DNA of 64,000 nt, taken from contig CANEZP010000011.1 of NCBI GenBank assembly GCA_947444305.1, positions 1 to 64,000 on the forward strand, read 5' to 3'. The notes under the pieces are model-generated. The model saw only the letters and a program-made list of their open reading frames with translations. It did not search any database and was not told where the DNA came from. Shown piece by piece: positions 42,813 to 50,608 of this stretch. The stretch is from Pseudobdellovibrionaceae bacterium. GTDB taxonomy: Bacteria > Bdellovibrionota > Bdellovibrionia > Bdellovibrionales > UBA1609. The position numbers and the translations under genes were made by a program. How positions within the stretch are numbered: the first letter of the stretch is position 1; the number at the start of each line of letters is the position of its first letter.

Positions 42813-44104
42813 ATCCTCTTCTCGATCATGATTTTTTCGGCGCGGTCGAATTGCTCCGGTGGCACGTACAGGCGATCGATGCGGCGAATGTTTTCGTATT
42901 TTGAAAAGATCTCGGTCGTTTCTTCTATCGGGATCGGGACGGCTTTGTAGTCGTATTTATCCACCACGAAAATTTGCACCGCTTTATCCACCGCCGAGCC
43001 GCCGTGATATTTGCTCAAGCGTGCTTGCGACGAAGAGTGAATGACAGGGATACCCTCGGCCTCGAGCGCGGTTGAAATCAACGCGGGCCTGGGCGTTTCG
43101 CCGTTCGTGTGCAGTTCGAACAACATGCGGAACGGCCGGCGCTCGACCATGCGGCGGGCCCACTCGTTATCGACTTTGCTCAGGTGTCTCCACAGGGCGT
43201 AGTCGGTGCAGTGAATGTATTCCTCGATATCAGAGGGCACGGTGAACGAGCGATCCGGCGAGGTGAAATAGCGATAGAGCAGTTCTTCGTAAATTAAACT
43301 TTTGTGATGGAAGTAAACCATCAAGTGCATGTGGTGCCGTGCCAAGAGAAAATCATCGAAGGTATAAAGCGCGCGGCGGTTAAGCGCTAAGTGTAGGCGA
43401 TTCTCTTTGGTGTGATACGTGAGGTTGGCCAACAACCAATTCAGTTCGACCTTGCCGTAATTCGTTCCGCAAAAGTAAGCGTCACGCTCGAGGTAATCCA
43501 TTCGGTCGACGTCCATCTCGCTTGATACGATTTGGCTAAGGATGGGCCGGAAGTCGAAACCGCCTTCCATAAAAAAATCGTCATCTAGCTTTAGGGTCTT
43601 GTCGATCAAGCACGCGATATGGAACGGGTCGATGTCGCTGAAGTTTTTCTTGAGCGTTTCCGTCAACGAAGAGTCGGTCACGAATTTGATCGTGTAGTCT
43701 TCGTGATTCGCCTGCGCGTTGGCGGCGGGTGGCGTGTCGCGCTTAGCGTAAACGCCCACGTGTAAAGTTTTAAGGTGCGGCATCACTTCTTCGGAAGCGT
43801 GCGAGAGCGGACCGTGACCGATGTCGTGTAGCAAAGCCCCTAAGCGCAAAGCTTGGCGCAAGCGCGCGCGTACGGCCTCGCTCGAAAAATGAAAGTTCGC
43901 GAAGATATTGTCGAAAGCTAAGCCCGCCAAGTGACAGACGCCCAGCGAATGCAGGAACCGGTTGTGAGTCGCGCCGGGAAAGCTGAACTCCGAAAATCCA
44001 AGTTGCTTAATCTGCCGCAAACGTTGGTAGGCTTTTGAATCGAGCACGTTCACTTCGGCATTAGCCAAAGCGATGTTGCCATGTATTGGGTCGCGCACAT
44101 CCAT
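42809..44104 (-). CDS. HD-domain phosphohydrolase
   Basis: A 431-aa HD-superfamily protein with opening DPIHGNIALANAEVNVLDSK and HNRFLHSLGVCHLA, and the metal site LLHDIGHGPLSHASE (His93/Asp94). Further down, DVDRMDYLERDAYFCG is typical of the SAMHD1/YdhJ-like branch acting on nucleoside phosphates. Specific substrate is unknown. It is transcribed with the DCC gene and divergent from the response regulator at 44293. Confidence 0.87.
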   Translation of the reverse strand: MDVRDPIHGNIALANAEVNVLDSKAYQRLRQIKQLGFSEFSFPGATHNRFLHSLGVCHLAGLAFDNIFANFHFSSEAVRARLRQALRLGALLHDIGHGPLSHASEEVMPHLKTLHVGVYAKRDTPPAANAQANHEDYTIKFVTDSSLTETLKKNFSDIDPFHIACLIDKTLKLDDDFFMEGGFDFRPILSQIVSSEMDVDRMDYLERDAYFCGTNYGKVELNWLLANLTYHTKENRLHLALNRRALYTFDDFLLARHHMHLMVYFHHKSLIYEELLYRYFTSPDRSFTVPSDIEEYIHCTDYALWRHLSKVDNEWARRMVERRPFRMLFELHTNGETPRPALISTALEAEGIPVIHSSSQARLSKYHGGSAVDKAVQIFVVDKYDYKAVPIPIEETTEIFSKYENIRRIDRLYVPPEQFDRAEKIMIEKRI

Positions 44105-44292
44105 ATCTTGGAGTAGCTTTGAATAGCCCCCGCGGTCAATTGCCTCATTCTAGGCCTCAACCCCATCTCAGCCCGGGACTCTTCAAGAAATCCTCATCAA
44201 GGTTAAGGTAAGCGGTCTTAAGGTCCTGAAAAGACTCTCCGAAGAGTTTATTGAGCCGTAGAAATGTGCGGAACCTGAACCCGAGGTCCTAA

Positions 44293-44700
44293 ATGAGCGC
44301 CCTACCACAAAAGCCGCATATCTTGATCGTGGACGATGACGAATCGATGCGCTTCATGCTGCAGACGAAGTTGTTCCAGTCCGGCTACAACGTGACCTTA
44401 GCGGCGAGCGGTTCGCACGCCATCCAGATCTTGCAAACGGCCAAGAAATTTAGCCTTATTTTATGCGATTTGAAGATGCCGCTCAAAGGCGGGATCGAAG
44501 TGCTTCGTTACATGAAAGAGAACAATATCGTGATCCCGACCGTGCTGCTTACGGGGTTTCCTGAACGCGATAAAATTATCGCGGCCGCCCAGCTCGGCAT
44601 TCAGGACGTCATGGTTAAGCCCGTGCGCCACAACGATTTAATGAATATGATTCGCAGCAAATTGGGCGAAGCGGACGAAGCCCAAGAGTCGGCTTCTTAA
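44293..44700 (+). CDS. Single-domain response regulator
   Basis: A 135-aa stand-alone receiver. HILIVDDDESMRFMLQTKLF gives the acidic pocket, Asp59 in LILCDLKMPLKGG the phospho-acceptor, LLTGF the Thr switch and VMVKPVRH the Lys. There is no output domain. GAGGTCC precedes the ATG. The kinase that feeds it is not adjacent. The 188-nt gap upstream holds only a weak ACTCT/AGAGT hairpin. Confidence 0.92.
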   Translation: MSALPQKPHILIVDDDESMRFMLQTKLFQSGYNVTLAASGSHAIQILQTAKKFSLILCDLKMPLKGGIEVLRYMKENNIVIPTVLLTGFPERDKIIAAAQLGIQDVMVKPVRHNDLMNMIRSKLGEADEAQESAS

Positions 44701-44759
44701 GCTCGGCGCGGGTCGTCTAGTCTTTCCATACGCCTTGCTTTTGCGATATTGTCGCGGGC

Positions 44760-45554
44760 ATGCAGCAATACCTCGATTTAGTCCGTCACGTGCTCGAAAC
44801 CGGCGCCGATAAAGAAGACCGTACCGGAACCGGTACCCTCTCCGTTTTCGGCCACCAAATGCGCTTCGATCTGAACGAAGGCTTCCCTTTAGTCACGACC
44901 AAAAAAGTGCACCTGCGCGCGATCATTCACGAGCTGTTGTGGTTCCTCAAAGGCGACACCAACATCAAGTATTTGACCGACAACAAAGTGAGCATATGGA
45001 ACGAGTGGGCCGATGCTAACGGTGACTTGGGCCGCGTTTACGGCGCGCAGTGGAGACACTGGCGCAAACCCGACGGCAGCGAAGTCGATCAAATCGCGAA
45101 CCTCGTGACGTCCTTAAAAACTAATCCCGATTCACGCCGTCACTTAGTCGTCGCCTACAATCCGGGCGAGGTTGAAGGCATGGCGCTGCCGCCGTGCCAC
45201 TCGTTCTTCCAATTTTACGTCGCGAAAAATAAATTGTCGTGTCAGTTGTACCAGCGGAGCGCCGATATCTTTTTGGGCGTCCCGTTCAACATCGCTTCGT
45301 ACGCGCTGCTTACGCAAATGATGGCCCAAGTTTGCGGTTACGGCCTCGGTGATTTTGTGCACACGATGGGCGACGCGCATTTGTACCGCAACCACTTGGA
45401 CCAAGCGCGCCTGCAGTTGACCCGCGAATCGCGTAAGTTACCGGTGATGAAGCTGAACCCTGCGGTGAAAGACATTTTCGAATTCAAATTTGAAGACTTC
45501 ACTCTAGAAGGCTACGACCCCCACCCCGCGATTAAGGGTGAGGTCGCCGTATAG
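44760..45554 (+). CDS. thyA: Thymidylate synthase ThyA
   Basis: A 264-aa folate-dependent enzyme turning dUMP into dTMP. Opening [31 protein letters not shown], the catalytic Cys146 in [32 protein letters not shown] and HLYRNHLDQ are all standard; C-terminus [10 protein letters not shown] is intact. The folA gene for the recycling enzyme lies 600 bp downstream on the same strand. Confidence 0.98.
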   Translation: MQQYLDLVRHVLETGADKEDRTGTGTLSVFGHQMRFDLNEGFPLVTTKKVHLRAIIHELLWFLKGDTNIKYLTDNKVSIWNEWADANGDLGRVYGAQWRHWRKPDGSEVDQIANLVTSLKTNPDSRRHLVVAYNPGEVEGMALPPCHSFFQFYVAKNKLSCQLYQRSADIFLGVPFNIASYALLTQMMAQVCGYGLGDFVHTMGDAHLYRNHLDQARLQLTRESRKLPVMKLNPAVKDIFEFKFEDFTLEGYDPHPAIKGEVAV

Positions 45555-45567
45555 CTCATTGGCTTTG

Positions 45568-46011
45568 TTAGCTTACGCAGTTAGGCTTTTTGCGCGCGAC
45601 CGGTTTTAATTCGATCGTTTTTGACAAGCTTGTTTTACTTTGGCAGTGAATCGTTCCGTACACGATGCGAGCGTCAACGACATCCGCTTGGCATTCGACT
45701 CTTTCCTGATCGAAGTTATTAATCATCAGTTTGAGGCCGGCCAAATCCGCATTGAATTGAAAAGTAATGACGTTCAAAGTGGATTCTCGTTCAACCGCGT
45801 AGGCTCCAACGCAAAATTCCGAACGGGGAATGACTGCCTTTCGTTGTGATACGGGGTAAGCCAGAGTCACCGCGTAACCTAGCTCGGACATTTCTTTCTC
45901 TAGGCGATCCACGGATTTCGCGTAATCAGGGACTTCGGTGCCGAGAATGACTTCGGCTTGAGCGAAGCTTGCGCCAACCAAAAGCGCGACAACTAAATAA
46001 ATTTTACCCAT
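45568..46011 (-). CDS. Small exported protein of unknown function
   Basis: A 147-aa protein with signal peptide MGKIYLVVALLVGASFAQA. The mature part is beta-rich with Cys residues in EFCVGAY, RVECQAD, GTIHCQSK and at PNCVS, suggesting disulfides. The start at 46011 has AAGGTGG 7 nt upstream; the longer frame upstream is antisense to the folA promoter region. It sits between thyA and folA on the opposite strand. No family recognised. Confidence 0.7.
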   Translation of the reverse strand: MGKIYLVVALLVGASFAQAEVILGTEVPDYAKSVDRLEKEMSELGYAVTLAYPVSQRKAVIPRSEFCVGAYAVERESTLNVITFQFNADLAGLKLMINNFDQERVECQADVVDARIVYGTIHCQSKTSLSKTIELKPVARKKPNCVS

Positions 46012-46156
46012 GGAACCACCTTCTTTTTGTTCATCATTGTTTTTATGGTGGATAGAGCATGGATCGTACCACGACGAACGGTTGACCTCACGGACCGGTT
46101 TCGGGGATAAAGGAACCAGAATTTTAGACTCCGAATTTTTAAAGTTAGGCAGGCGT

Positions 46157-46654
46157 ATGAGTCTTTCCCACATCGTGGCCGCGAGTGAAAATGACGTGAT
46201 CGGCGTGAACAATGATTTGCCCTGGGAAATTCCGGAGGACATGAAGTTCTTCCGCGATAAAACCAAAGGTCGCGCGATGATCATGGGGCGCAAAACCTAC
46301 GAATCGGTCGGCCATCCGCTGCCCCACCGATTGAGCATCGTGATTACGCGCCAAAAAGATTATAAAATCGATTCCCCGCTCGCGGTCGTGCAACCCGATT
46401 TAAAATCGGCGATCGCTTACGCACAAACTCAAGTTTCCAAATGGGGCGACGAAATTTTCATCATCGGCGGCGGCGAGATCTTTAAAGAGTCGATGGATTT
46501 AGTCGATGTGATTTATCTTACGCGTATCCACAAGAATTTCGACGGCGACATTAAGTATCCGAAAGTCGACACCAAGAAGTTCACCTTAGTGGAAGAACGC
46601 GCGCGCACCGAACCGGTACCGTTCACGTTCCTAACCTACGCTCGTAAAGTTTAA
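46157..46654 (+). CDS. folA: Dihydrofolate reductase FolA
   Basis: A 165-aa enzyme regenerating tetrahydrofolate for thyA. SLSHIVAASENDVIGVNNDL, PWEIPEDMKFFRDKTKGRAM, MGRKTYESVGHPLPHRLSIV and the IIGGGEIFKESMDLVDVIYL block are classical. ATG 46157 is preferred over the longer frame beginning at 46010 because it places the conserved beta-strand at residue 4. Its stop overlaps that of the opposing 81-aa gene by 4 nt. Confidence 0.96.
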   Translation: MSLSHIVAASENDVIGVNNDLPWEIPEDMKFFRDKTKGRAMIMGRKTYESVGHPLPHRLSIVITRQKDYKIDSPLAVVQPDLKSAIAYAQTQVSKWGDEIFIIGGGEIFKESMDLVDVIYLTRIHKNFDGDIKYPKVDTKKFTLVEERARTEPVPFTFLTYARKV

Positions 46655-46896
46655 GCGGCGTCGCGCTCTTCATACCACGCGCGCGCATTGTTTTGCGGCA
46701 AGCGGCCGAACACCCAGAACTGAACGTGATCGCGACGAGATTTGCGCGGGATTTGCGTGAACGCCTCGTAGTTTTCTTGTAGATCGCGGATCGGGATCCA
46801 AACTTCGTGAAACGCGAGATATAGAAAGATGGCCACCGCCGGAACGTAGATCGCCGCTTTCAAAAGCACCGGGAACAAAACTTCGAATGTATTCAT
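46651..46896 (-). CDS. Small membrane protein, unknown
   Basis: An 81-aa protein with one membrane helix (LFPVLLKAAIYVPAVAIFLY) and a charged cytoplasmic tail (KSRRDHVQFWVFGRLPQNNA). Convergent 4-nt overlap with folA supports a real gene in a compact genome. No family recognised. Confidence 0.55.
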   Translation of the reverse strand: MNTFEVLFPVLLKAAIYVPAVAIFLYLAFHEVWIPIRDLQENYEAFTQIPRKSRRDHVQFWVFGRLPQNNARAWYEERDAA

Positions 46897-47021
46897 ACGA
46901 GAAGATTATCAGATGGAGACACGTGTTCGAAGTCCAGCTCACAAAATCTTGGTCGAGAAGATGGTCGAGTTTATGATTATACGCTCCTGCTGGACAAAAT
47001 TTCATCCGTTAAACTTATACT

Positions 47022-48185
47022 ATGATTACAATCATCTTGAGTTTACTTCTATCCGCGCAGGCTTACGCTTTTGAGACCTGCACTCCCGAAAACGATTACC
47101 TCGAAGCGGCTTTGCCCCCGGCGGAATCCGCCGCCGCCGTCGCCGAGCTTCCTCAAATATGTATTGAGACCGCGCACCTGAGCATGCCGACGTTCGGCTA
47201 TTACGGCTATTGCCCCCAAAGTTCCGGTAAGCCCGCACGCACGATGAAGCGCGCCTGCGTTTCGGAAAAATACGTCAGCGCGATTCACAGCGCGTTGGTC
47301 GACGTGACGGATTGTTTGGGCTGGGACTCTCGTCTAGCTTTCGCCACCGTCATGCTTGAGTCCGGCGCGCACATGAACGCCGTGGGCGCCGCGACCGACG
47401 TCGGGATCGGCCAATTAACGAAAGCCGCGATCGACGAAGTGAATCTAAATGCTTTCGACCGCGCGTTCCGCATCGCCAAAGCGAGCGGTAAGGTTTCTTG
47501 CAATAAAATCTTAGCGGGCATGACCAAACACGCATCGTCGATCGATGAACGCTGTGGCTTTATGAACGTGCCGGAAAATCCCGTGCGCAATTTAGTTTAC
47601 TCCGTGCTGCTGCTTAAACAAAACCGCCGCATCATCGACAATCTCTGGACCCGCTTGCAGATCGAACTGCCGCCCGCGGTGGATACCGAACGCGTTAAAA
47701 CTTTGCTCGCGATGCTCGCTTACAATTCGGGTCCCGCCGGCATCACCGGTGTCTTAAAATCCTACTCAACGCAGATGGGCGCTTCGCTCACTAATCAGCA
47801 TTTCGACTTCGAAGGCCCGGACGAAGGTGGGTTCGTGCGCTACGTGAACACGAATTTTCCGTCGAACGACCCTACCGTTCGCAAACGCGTTTCGAAGTAC
47901 ATCGGTTACCTGATGGCCTCGACCCGGCGAATGGACAAAGCCGCCGGCGGCCGCCAGGAATGTATTCACACCCGGTTTTTGAACCCGCCCGTACGTGTGA
48001 GAAATCTGAGCGCCGTGGCGAATCGTAGCGAAGCCCGTGGCTTGATCAGCGAGGTTTCCGAGACGATCGCGCGTGAACTGAAGACTTGTCATGATTTTGA
48101 ATTCGCGTTTCTTGGCCGCGGAGTTCGTGCGCAAGATCTGAATCCCCGCTTGCGGGCCATTCACCATGAATTGTGCCGGAAATAG
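47022..48185 (+). CDS. Exported lytic transglycosylase-like protein
   Basis: A 387-aa protein with signal peptide MITIILSLLLSAQAYA. A lysozyme/SLT-like core is visible: AFATVMLESGAHMNAVGAAT with likely catalytic Glu113, DVGIGQLTKAAIDEV, and later LLAMLAYNSGPAGI, the AYN-G-P motif of transglycosylases. Flanking regions are Cys-rich (CTPEND, CIETAH, YCPQSS, RACVSE, DCLGWD). It probably cleaves murein glycan strands; family level is inferred from motifs. Confidence 0.8.
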   Translation: MITIILSLLLSAQAYAFETCTPENDYLEAALPPAESAAAVAELPQICIETAHLSMPTFGYYGYCPQSSGKPARTMKRACVSEKYVSAIHSALVDVTDCLGWDSRLAFATVMLESGAHMNAVGAATDVGIGQLTKAAIDEVNLNAFDRAFRIAKASGKVSCNKILAGMTKHASSIDERCGFMNVPENPVRNLVYSVLLLKQNRRIIDNLWTRLQIELPPAVDTERVKTLLAMLAYNSGPAGITGVLKSYSTQMGASLTNQHFDFEGPDEGGFVRYVNTNFPSNDPTVRKRVSKYIGYLMASTRRMDKAAGGRQECIHTRFLNPPVRVRNLSAVANRSEARGLISEVSETIARELKTCHDFEFAFLGRGVRAQDLNPRLRAIHHELCRK

Positions 48186-48200
48186 ATCGTTAGCCGGGAC

Positions 48201-49001
48201 TCATTGACTGGCTTGATACAACTTCTGAAGCGAATCATCGAAGCTCGCTTTGTCGATCGGTTTCCAGCGGAACCGATCGTCCTTGATCCACCGACTTGAA
48301 TTCGCGAGTTGATATTGTAGCGGTGGGTCTTGCGTGATCGGCATCGGAACTAACACAAAATTAAAAAACTTCTGAACATGGTCTTCGCGGTAAAGCTCAA
48401 GATCAAAATAAAAGTGGTCACCCGAGCGGCTGTAATAACCGCAGGTTCCTCCTTGCGAAATGATAAAGGGCGATCCACCGTCGAGGCGTCCCGCAACGAC
48501 GTAGTTTGTGCATTCGGGCCGGCGCCCAGACTTCTGTTCATGGTCAGAGGGCTCAATACTTAGATACAGTGCTAAAACCAACGTTTCGGAATCTGAGCTC
48601 GTGCTGATCTGCCCTTCGTAATAACCGGACAAATTCCTTGCCCGACGTAGCGCGTGATCCATCCAGGTCTGCAGTTTCCTCGCCGCATCTTCATCATTTG
48701 AATAGTTTGATACGACGTGCGCATGAAGATTCTGCGCTCTGAAATCCGATTCCGTTTTTCTACAATAATTTAGAAGTTCCGGGGTCGTCATGTTGGCCAC
48801 AGCTTGATGCAACAAAGGCGCGGGTGCAGCCACTTCAGACCGACCCGAAAATTGAATCGCCGCCGGCGATCGGTCCGAGACAACGCTCGTTCTGATTTTT
48901 GAATTGCTAGAATTCGTGGGAGAAATGCTCGCCTCGGTTGAAGCGTTACCGGGTAATGTAGACCGGGCGATCAACATCCCGATGCCCACGCCCAAAGCCA
49001 A
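48201..49001 (-). CDS. Envelope protein of unknown function with uncertain start
   Basis: A 266-codon frame counted from TTG 49001. The N-terminus ALALGVGIGMLIARSTL is a membrane-anchor-like stretch, and the frame stays open further upstream (KRPAPTGLFFFALALG) to 49082 without ATG, GTG or CTG. The T-tract coding FFF is also the tail of the upstream gene's terminator. The exported part is polar; C-terminal motifs include SQGGTCGYYSRSGDHFYFDL. The start is not resolvable: TTG 49001 or a rare ATT near 49082. No family recognised. Confidence 0.6.
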   Translation of the reverse strand: MALGVGIGMLIARSTLPGNASTEASISPTNSSNSKIRTSVVSDRSPAAIQFSGRSEVAAPAPLLHQAVANMTTPELLNYCRKTESDFRAQNLHAHVVSNYSNDEDAARKLQTWMDHALRRARNLSGYYEGQISTSSDSETLVLALYLSIEPSDHEQKSGRRPECTNYVVAGRLDGGSPFIISQGGTCGYYSRSGDHFYFDLELYREDHVQKFFNFVLVPMPITQDPPLQYQLANSSRWIKDDRFRWKPIDKASFDDSLQKLYQASQ

Positions 49002-49005
49002 CGCG

Positions 49006-49038
49006 AAAAAAAAGAGGCCGGTGGGGGCCGGCCTCTTT
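49006..49038 (-). terminator. Intrinsic terminator after small exported-protein gene
   Basis: On the minus strand AAAGAGGCCGG and CCGGCCTCTTT form a perfect 11-bp stem around CCCCCA, followed by five further T residues. It ends the gene at 49078-49323, yet its T-tract lies within the likely coding N-terminus of the next gene. Confidence 0.85.
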
Positions 49039-49040
49039 AA

Positions 49041-49077
49041 GGGGTATGGGTACTTGGGGTTATGGGGTCTTTTGGGG
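49041..49077 (+). other. Potential G-quadruplex tract
   Basis: The plus strand has five G-runs (GGGG, GGG, GGGG, GGGG, GGGG) at 49041, 49048, 49056, 49064 and 49074, with loops of 3-6 nt. The complementary minus strand, which is the mRNA sense strand here, is correspondingly C-rich. It fills the gap between the stop codon at 49078 and the terminator stem. Confidence 0.65.
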
Positions 49078-49323
49078 TTAATTCAATTCTTCCTGGGCAA
49101 GGCTCGATTCGAGGTCGTTGCTCAAAGAAGCCAAAGCGTTTAGGTCCGCTTCGGTTTTAGGTTCGAAGAATGAGCGCGCGCTAAATTCGAAAGTCGCGAC
49201 TTCATACTGCGGAACTTCACTATATAAAGGAGCTTCCGTTACCGTCGCCACCGCGCGGTCTTCGGCAAACACATGGCCTGTCGTCATCACCGTTGCTACT
49301 AAGATAATCATCAAGTGTTTCAT
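49078..49323 (-). CDS. Small exported protein, unknown
   Basis: An 81-aa protein with signal peptide MKHLMIILVATVMTTGHVFA. The rest is acidic (TEAPLYSEVPQYEVATFEFS and EADLNALASLSNDLESSLAQ). The start at 49323 has GGGGAGC just upstream; the longer frame to 49401 has no signal. A sigma-54-like element lies 28-41 nt upstream. No family recognised. Confidence 0.65.
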   Translation of the reverse strand: MKHLMIILVATVMTTGHVFAEDRAVATVTEAPLYSEVPQYEVATFEFSARSFFEPKTEADLNALASLSNDLESSLAQEELN

Positions 49324-49349
49324 GTAAGCTCCCCGTTGCCTTTTACTAG

Positions 49350-49365
49350 AGCAAGCACGGGACCA
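49350..49365 (-). promoter_or_regulatory. Candidate sigma-54 promoter of small exported-protein gene
   Basis: The minus strand reads TGGTCCCGTGCTTGCT: perfect -12 half TTGCT, TGG at -24, GG-N10-GC spacing exact. The predicted start at about 49339 leaves a 16-nt leader holding the Shine-Dalgarno GGGGAGC. The CA of the -24 box is replaced by TC. Confidence 0.45.
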
Positions 49366-49441
49366 CGCCGGCGGGCCATTAAACGGCGCCGACTTGATCA
49401 AACTCTGGCCACGAAATACTCACACTTCAACACTGTCGAAA

Positions 49442-49530
49442 ATCCGGACAGGATCCGGACAGGCGCTCCGTACCCTAGGAAGCGCTCCGTACCCCGTAGG
49501 GTACGGCGCGCCCTGTAGGGTACGGCTCGC
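49442..49530. repeat. Tandem 11-mers followed by a compound palindrome
   Basis: ATCCGGACAGG occurs twice head to tail at 49442-49463. Then GCGCTCCGTACCC occurs at 49463 and 49482, and the inverted arm GGGTACGGC occurs at 49499 and 49518. Both pairs have a 19-bp period. The array can fold into one long or two overlapping hairpins. It separates the small exported-protein gene from the flagellin promoter region; GGCGCTCC is shared with the repeats at 503 and 34737. Confidence 0.7.
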
Positions 49531-49541
49531 CTTACCGCCTT

Positions 49542-49594
49542 ACGTCTAGATTATCCCAAAAAGAGACACGTAGGCTCATGAATCAAAATGAGAC
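49542..49594 (+). promoter_or_regulatory. Shared boxes upstream of first flagellin gene
   Basis: ACGTCTAGA (49542-49550) recurs upstream of the second flagellin (53215). CAAAATGAGAC (49584-49594) recurs there in inverted orientation (53247-53257). I could not place a convincing sigma-28 or sigma-54 element among them. Confidence 0.4.
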
Positions 49595-49642
49595 GCCCGA
49601 AGAGTTATGTAGGAACCCTCGGGGTGGAATAAGCCGCCCTGT

Positions 49643-49678
49643 GAACATCAAGGATGATGTTCGAATCTCAAGGAGGAG
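49643..49678 (+). promoter_or_regulatory. CsrA-like leader hairpin of first flagellin gene
   Basis: GAACATC and GATGTTC form a 7-bp stem with loop AAGGAT, and AAGGAGGAG (49670-49678) is the Shine-Dalgarno. The two GGA motifs are 20 nt apart, one in a loop and one on the ribosome-binding site, as in CsrA-regulated flagellin leaders. Confidence 0.5.
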
Positions 49679-49681
49679 AAT

Positions 49682-50527
49682 ATGGGACTACGAATTAATA
49701 CGAACACAGCTTCGTTGAACGCTCAGAGAAATTTGATGGGCACGAAGATGGGTTTGGACAAGAGCTTGGAACGTTTGAGTTCAGGCTATAGAATCAATCG
49801 TGCGGGCGACGATGCCGCTGGACTCGCGATCAGCGAGAACTTGCGCGCTCAGATCCGCGGTCTTAAACAAGCTTCGCGCAACGCTCAAGATGGCGTCTCG
49901 CTCGTGCAGGTTGCTGAAGGCAGCTTAAACGAGATCTCGACCATCCTGATCCGACTTCGCGAATTGAGCGTACAAGCCGCTTCTGATACGATCGGCCCTG
50001 TAGAACGCCAATTCTTGAACGTGGAATATGACCAGATGGTTTCAGAGATTGACCGTATCGCCGACGGTACGGAATTCAACGGCACTCAACTGCTCTCCGG
50101 TACGGGTTCGATCTTGGATTTCCAAGTCGGAACACGTAACGATCCGAATATCGATAGATTGTCCTTCGACGCTTCGAAAGCCGACGCCAACTCGGCGGCC
50201 TTAGGCGTGAACCTGACCAGCGTTGCCGATAAAGCTTCTGCACAGAACACTTTGTCTGCACTCGATCAGGCGATCGTTTCGGTCTCCGCGATGCGCGCCG
50301 ATTTCGGTGCCATACAAAACCGTCTCACCTCCACGATCAGCAACTTAGCTGTCAGCGTAGAGAATATGTCTTCCGCTAACTCGCGTATCCGCGACGTAGA
50401 TGTGGCCGAAGAGACCGCTGAGATGACCCGCAACAACATCTTGTTGCAAGCCGGTACCTCAGTCTTGGCGCAAGCCAATAGTAGCGCACAAACTGCACTG
50501 AGCCTGTTGAACAAAACTTTCAGCTAA
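49682..50527 (+). CDS. fliC: Flagellin, copy 1
   Basis: A 281-aa filament protein made only of the conserved D0/D1 parts: MGLRINTNTASLNAQRNLMG, LERLSSGYRINRAGDDAAGL, AISENLRAQIRGLKQASRNA at the N-side and DVAEETAEMTRNNILLQAGT with QTALSLLNKTFS at the C-side. The variable D2/D3 domains are absent. It closely resembles the copy at 53490, so the filament may be composite. A strong ribosome-binding site and a hairpin leader precede it. Tandem hairpins follow the stop. Confidence 0.97.
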   Translation: MGLRINTNTASLNAQRNLMGTKMGLDKSLERLSSGYRINRAGDDAAGLAISENLRAQIRGLKQASRNAQDGVSLVQVAEGSLNEISTILIRLRELSVQAASDTIGPVERQFLNVEYDQMVSEIDRIADGTEFNGTQLLSGTGSILDFQVGTRNDPNIDRLSFDASKADANSAALGVNLTSVADKASAQNTLSALDQAIVSVSAMRADFGAIQNRLTSTISNLAVSVENMSSANSRIRDVDVAEETAEMTRNNILLQAGTSVLAQANSSAQTALSLLNKTFS

Positions 50528-50535
50528 GTCAGGGG

Positions 50536-50594
50536 TTAAGTGATCTCACTTTTGAGATCACTTAATATGGGTAATCTCACGCTTGAGATCACCC
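50536..50594 (+). terminator. Two tandem hairpins after first flagellin gene
   Basis: TTAAGTGATCTCA and TGAGATCACTTAA form a perfect 13-bp stem (50536-50565). A second hairpin, GGGTAATCTCA with TGAGATCACCC (one mismatch), follows at 50569-50594. Neither has a T-tract, so they may be 3' mRNA stabilisers rather than true terminators. Both share ATCTCA...TGAGAT arms. Confidence 0.55.
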
Positions 50595-50608
50595 GCCTCC
50601 ACTAGTCT

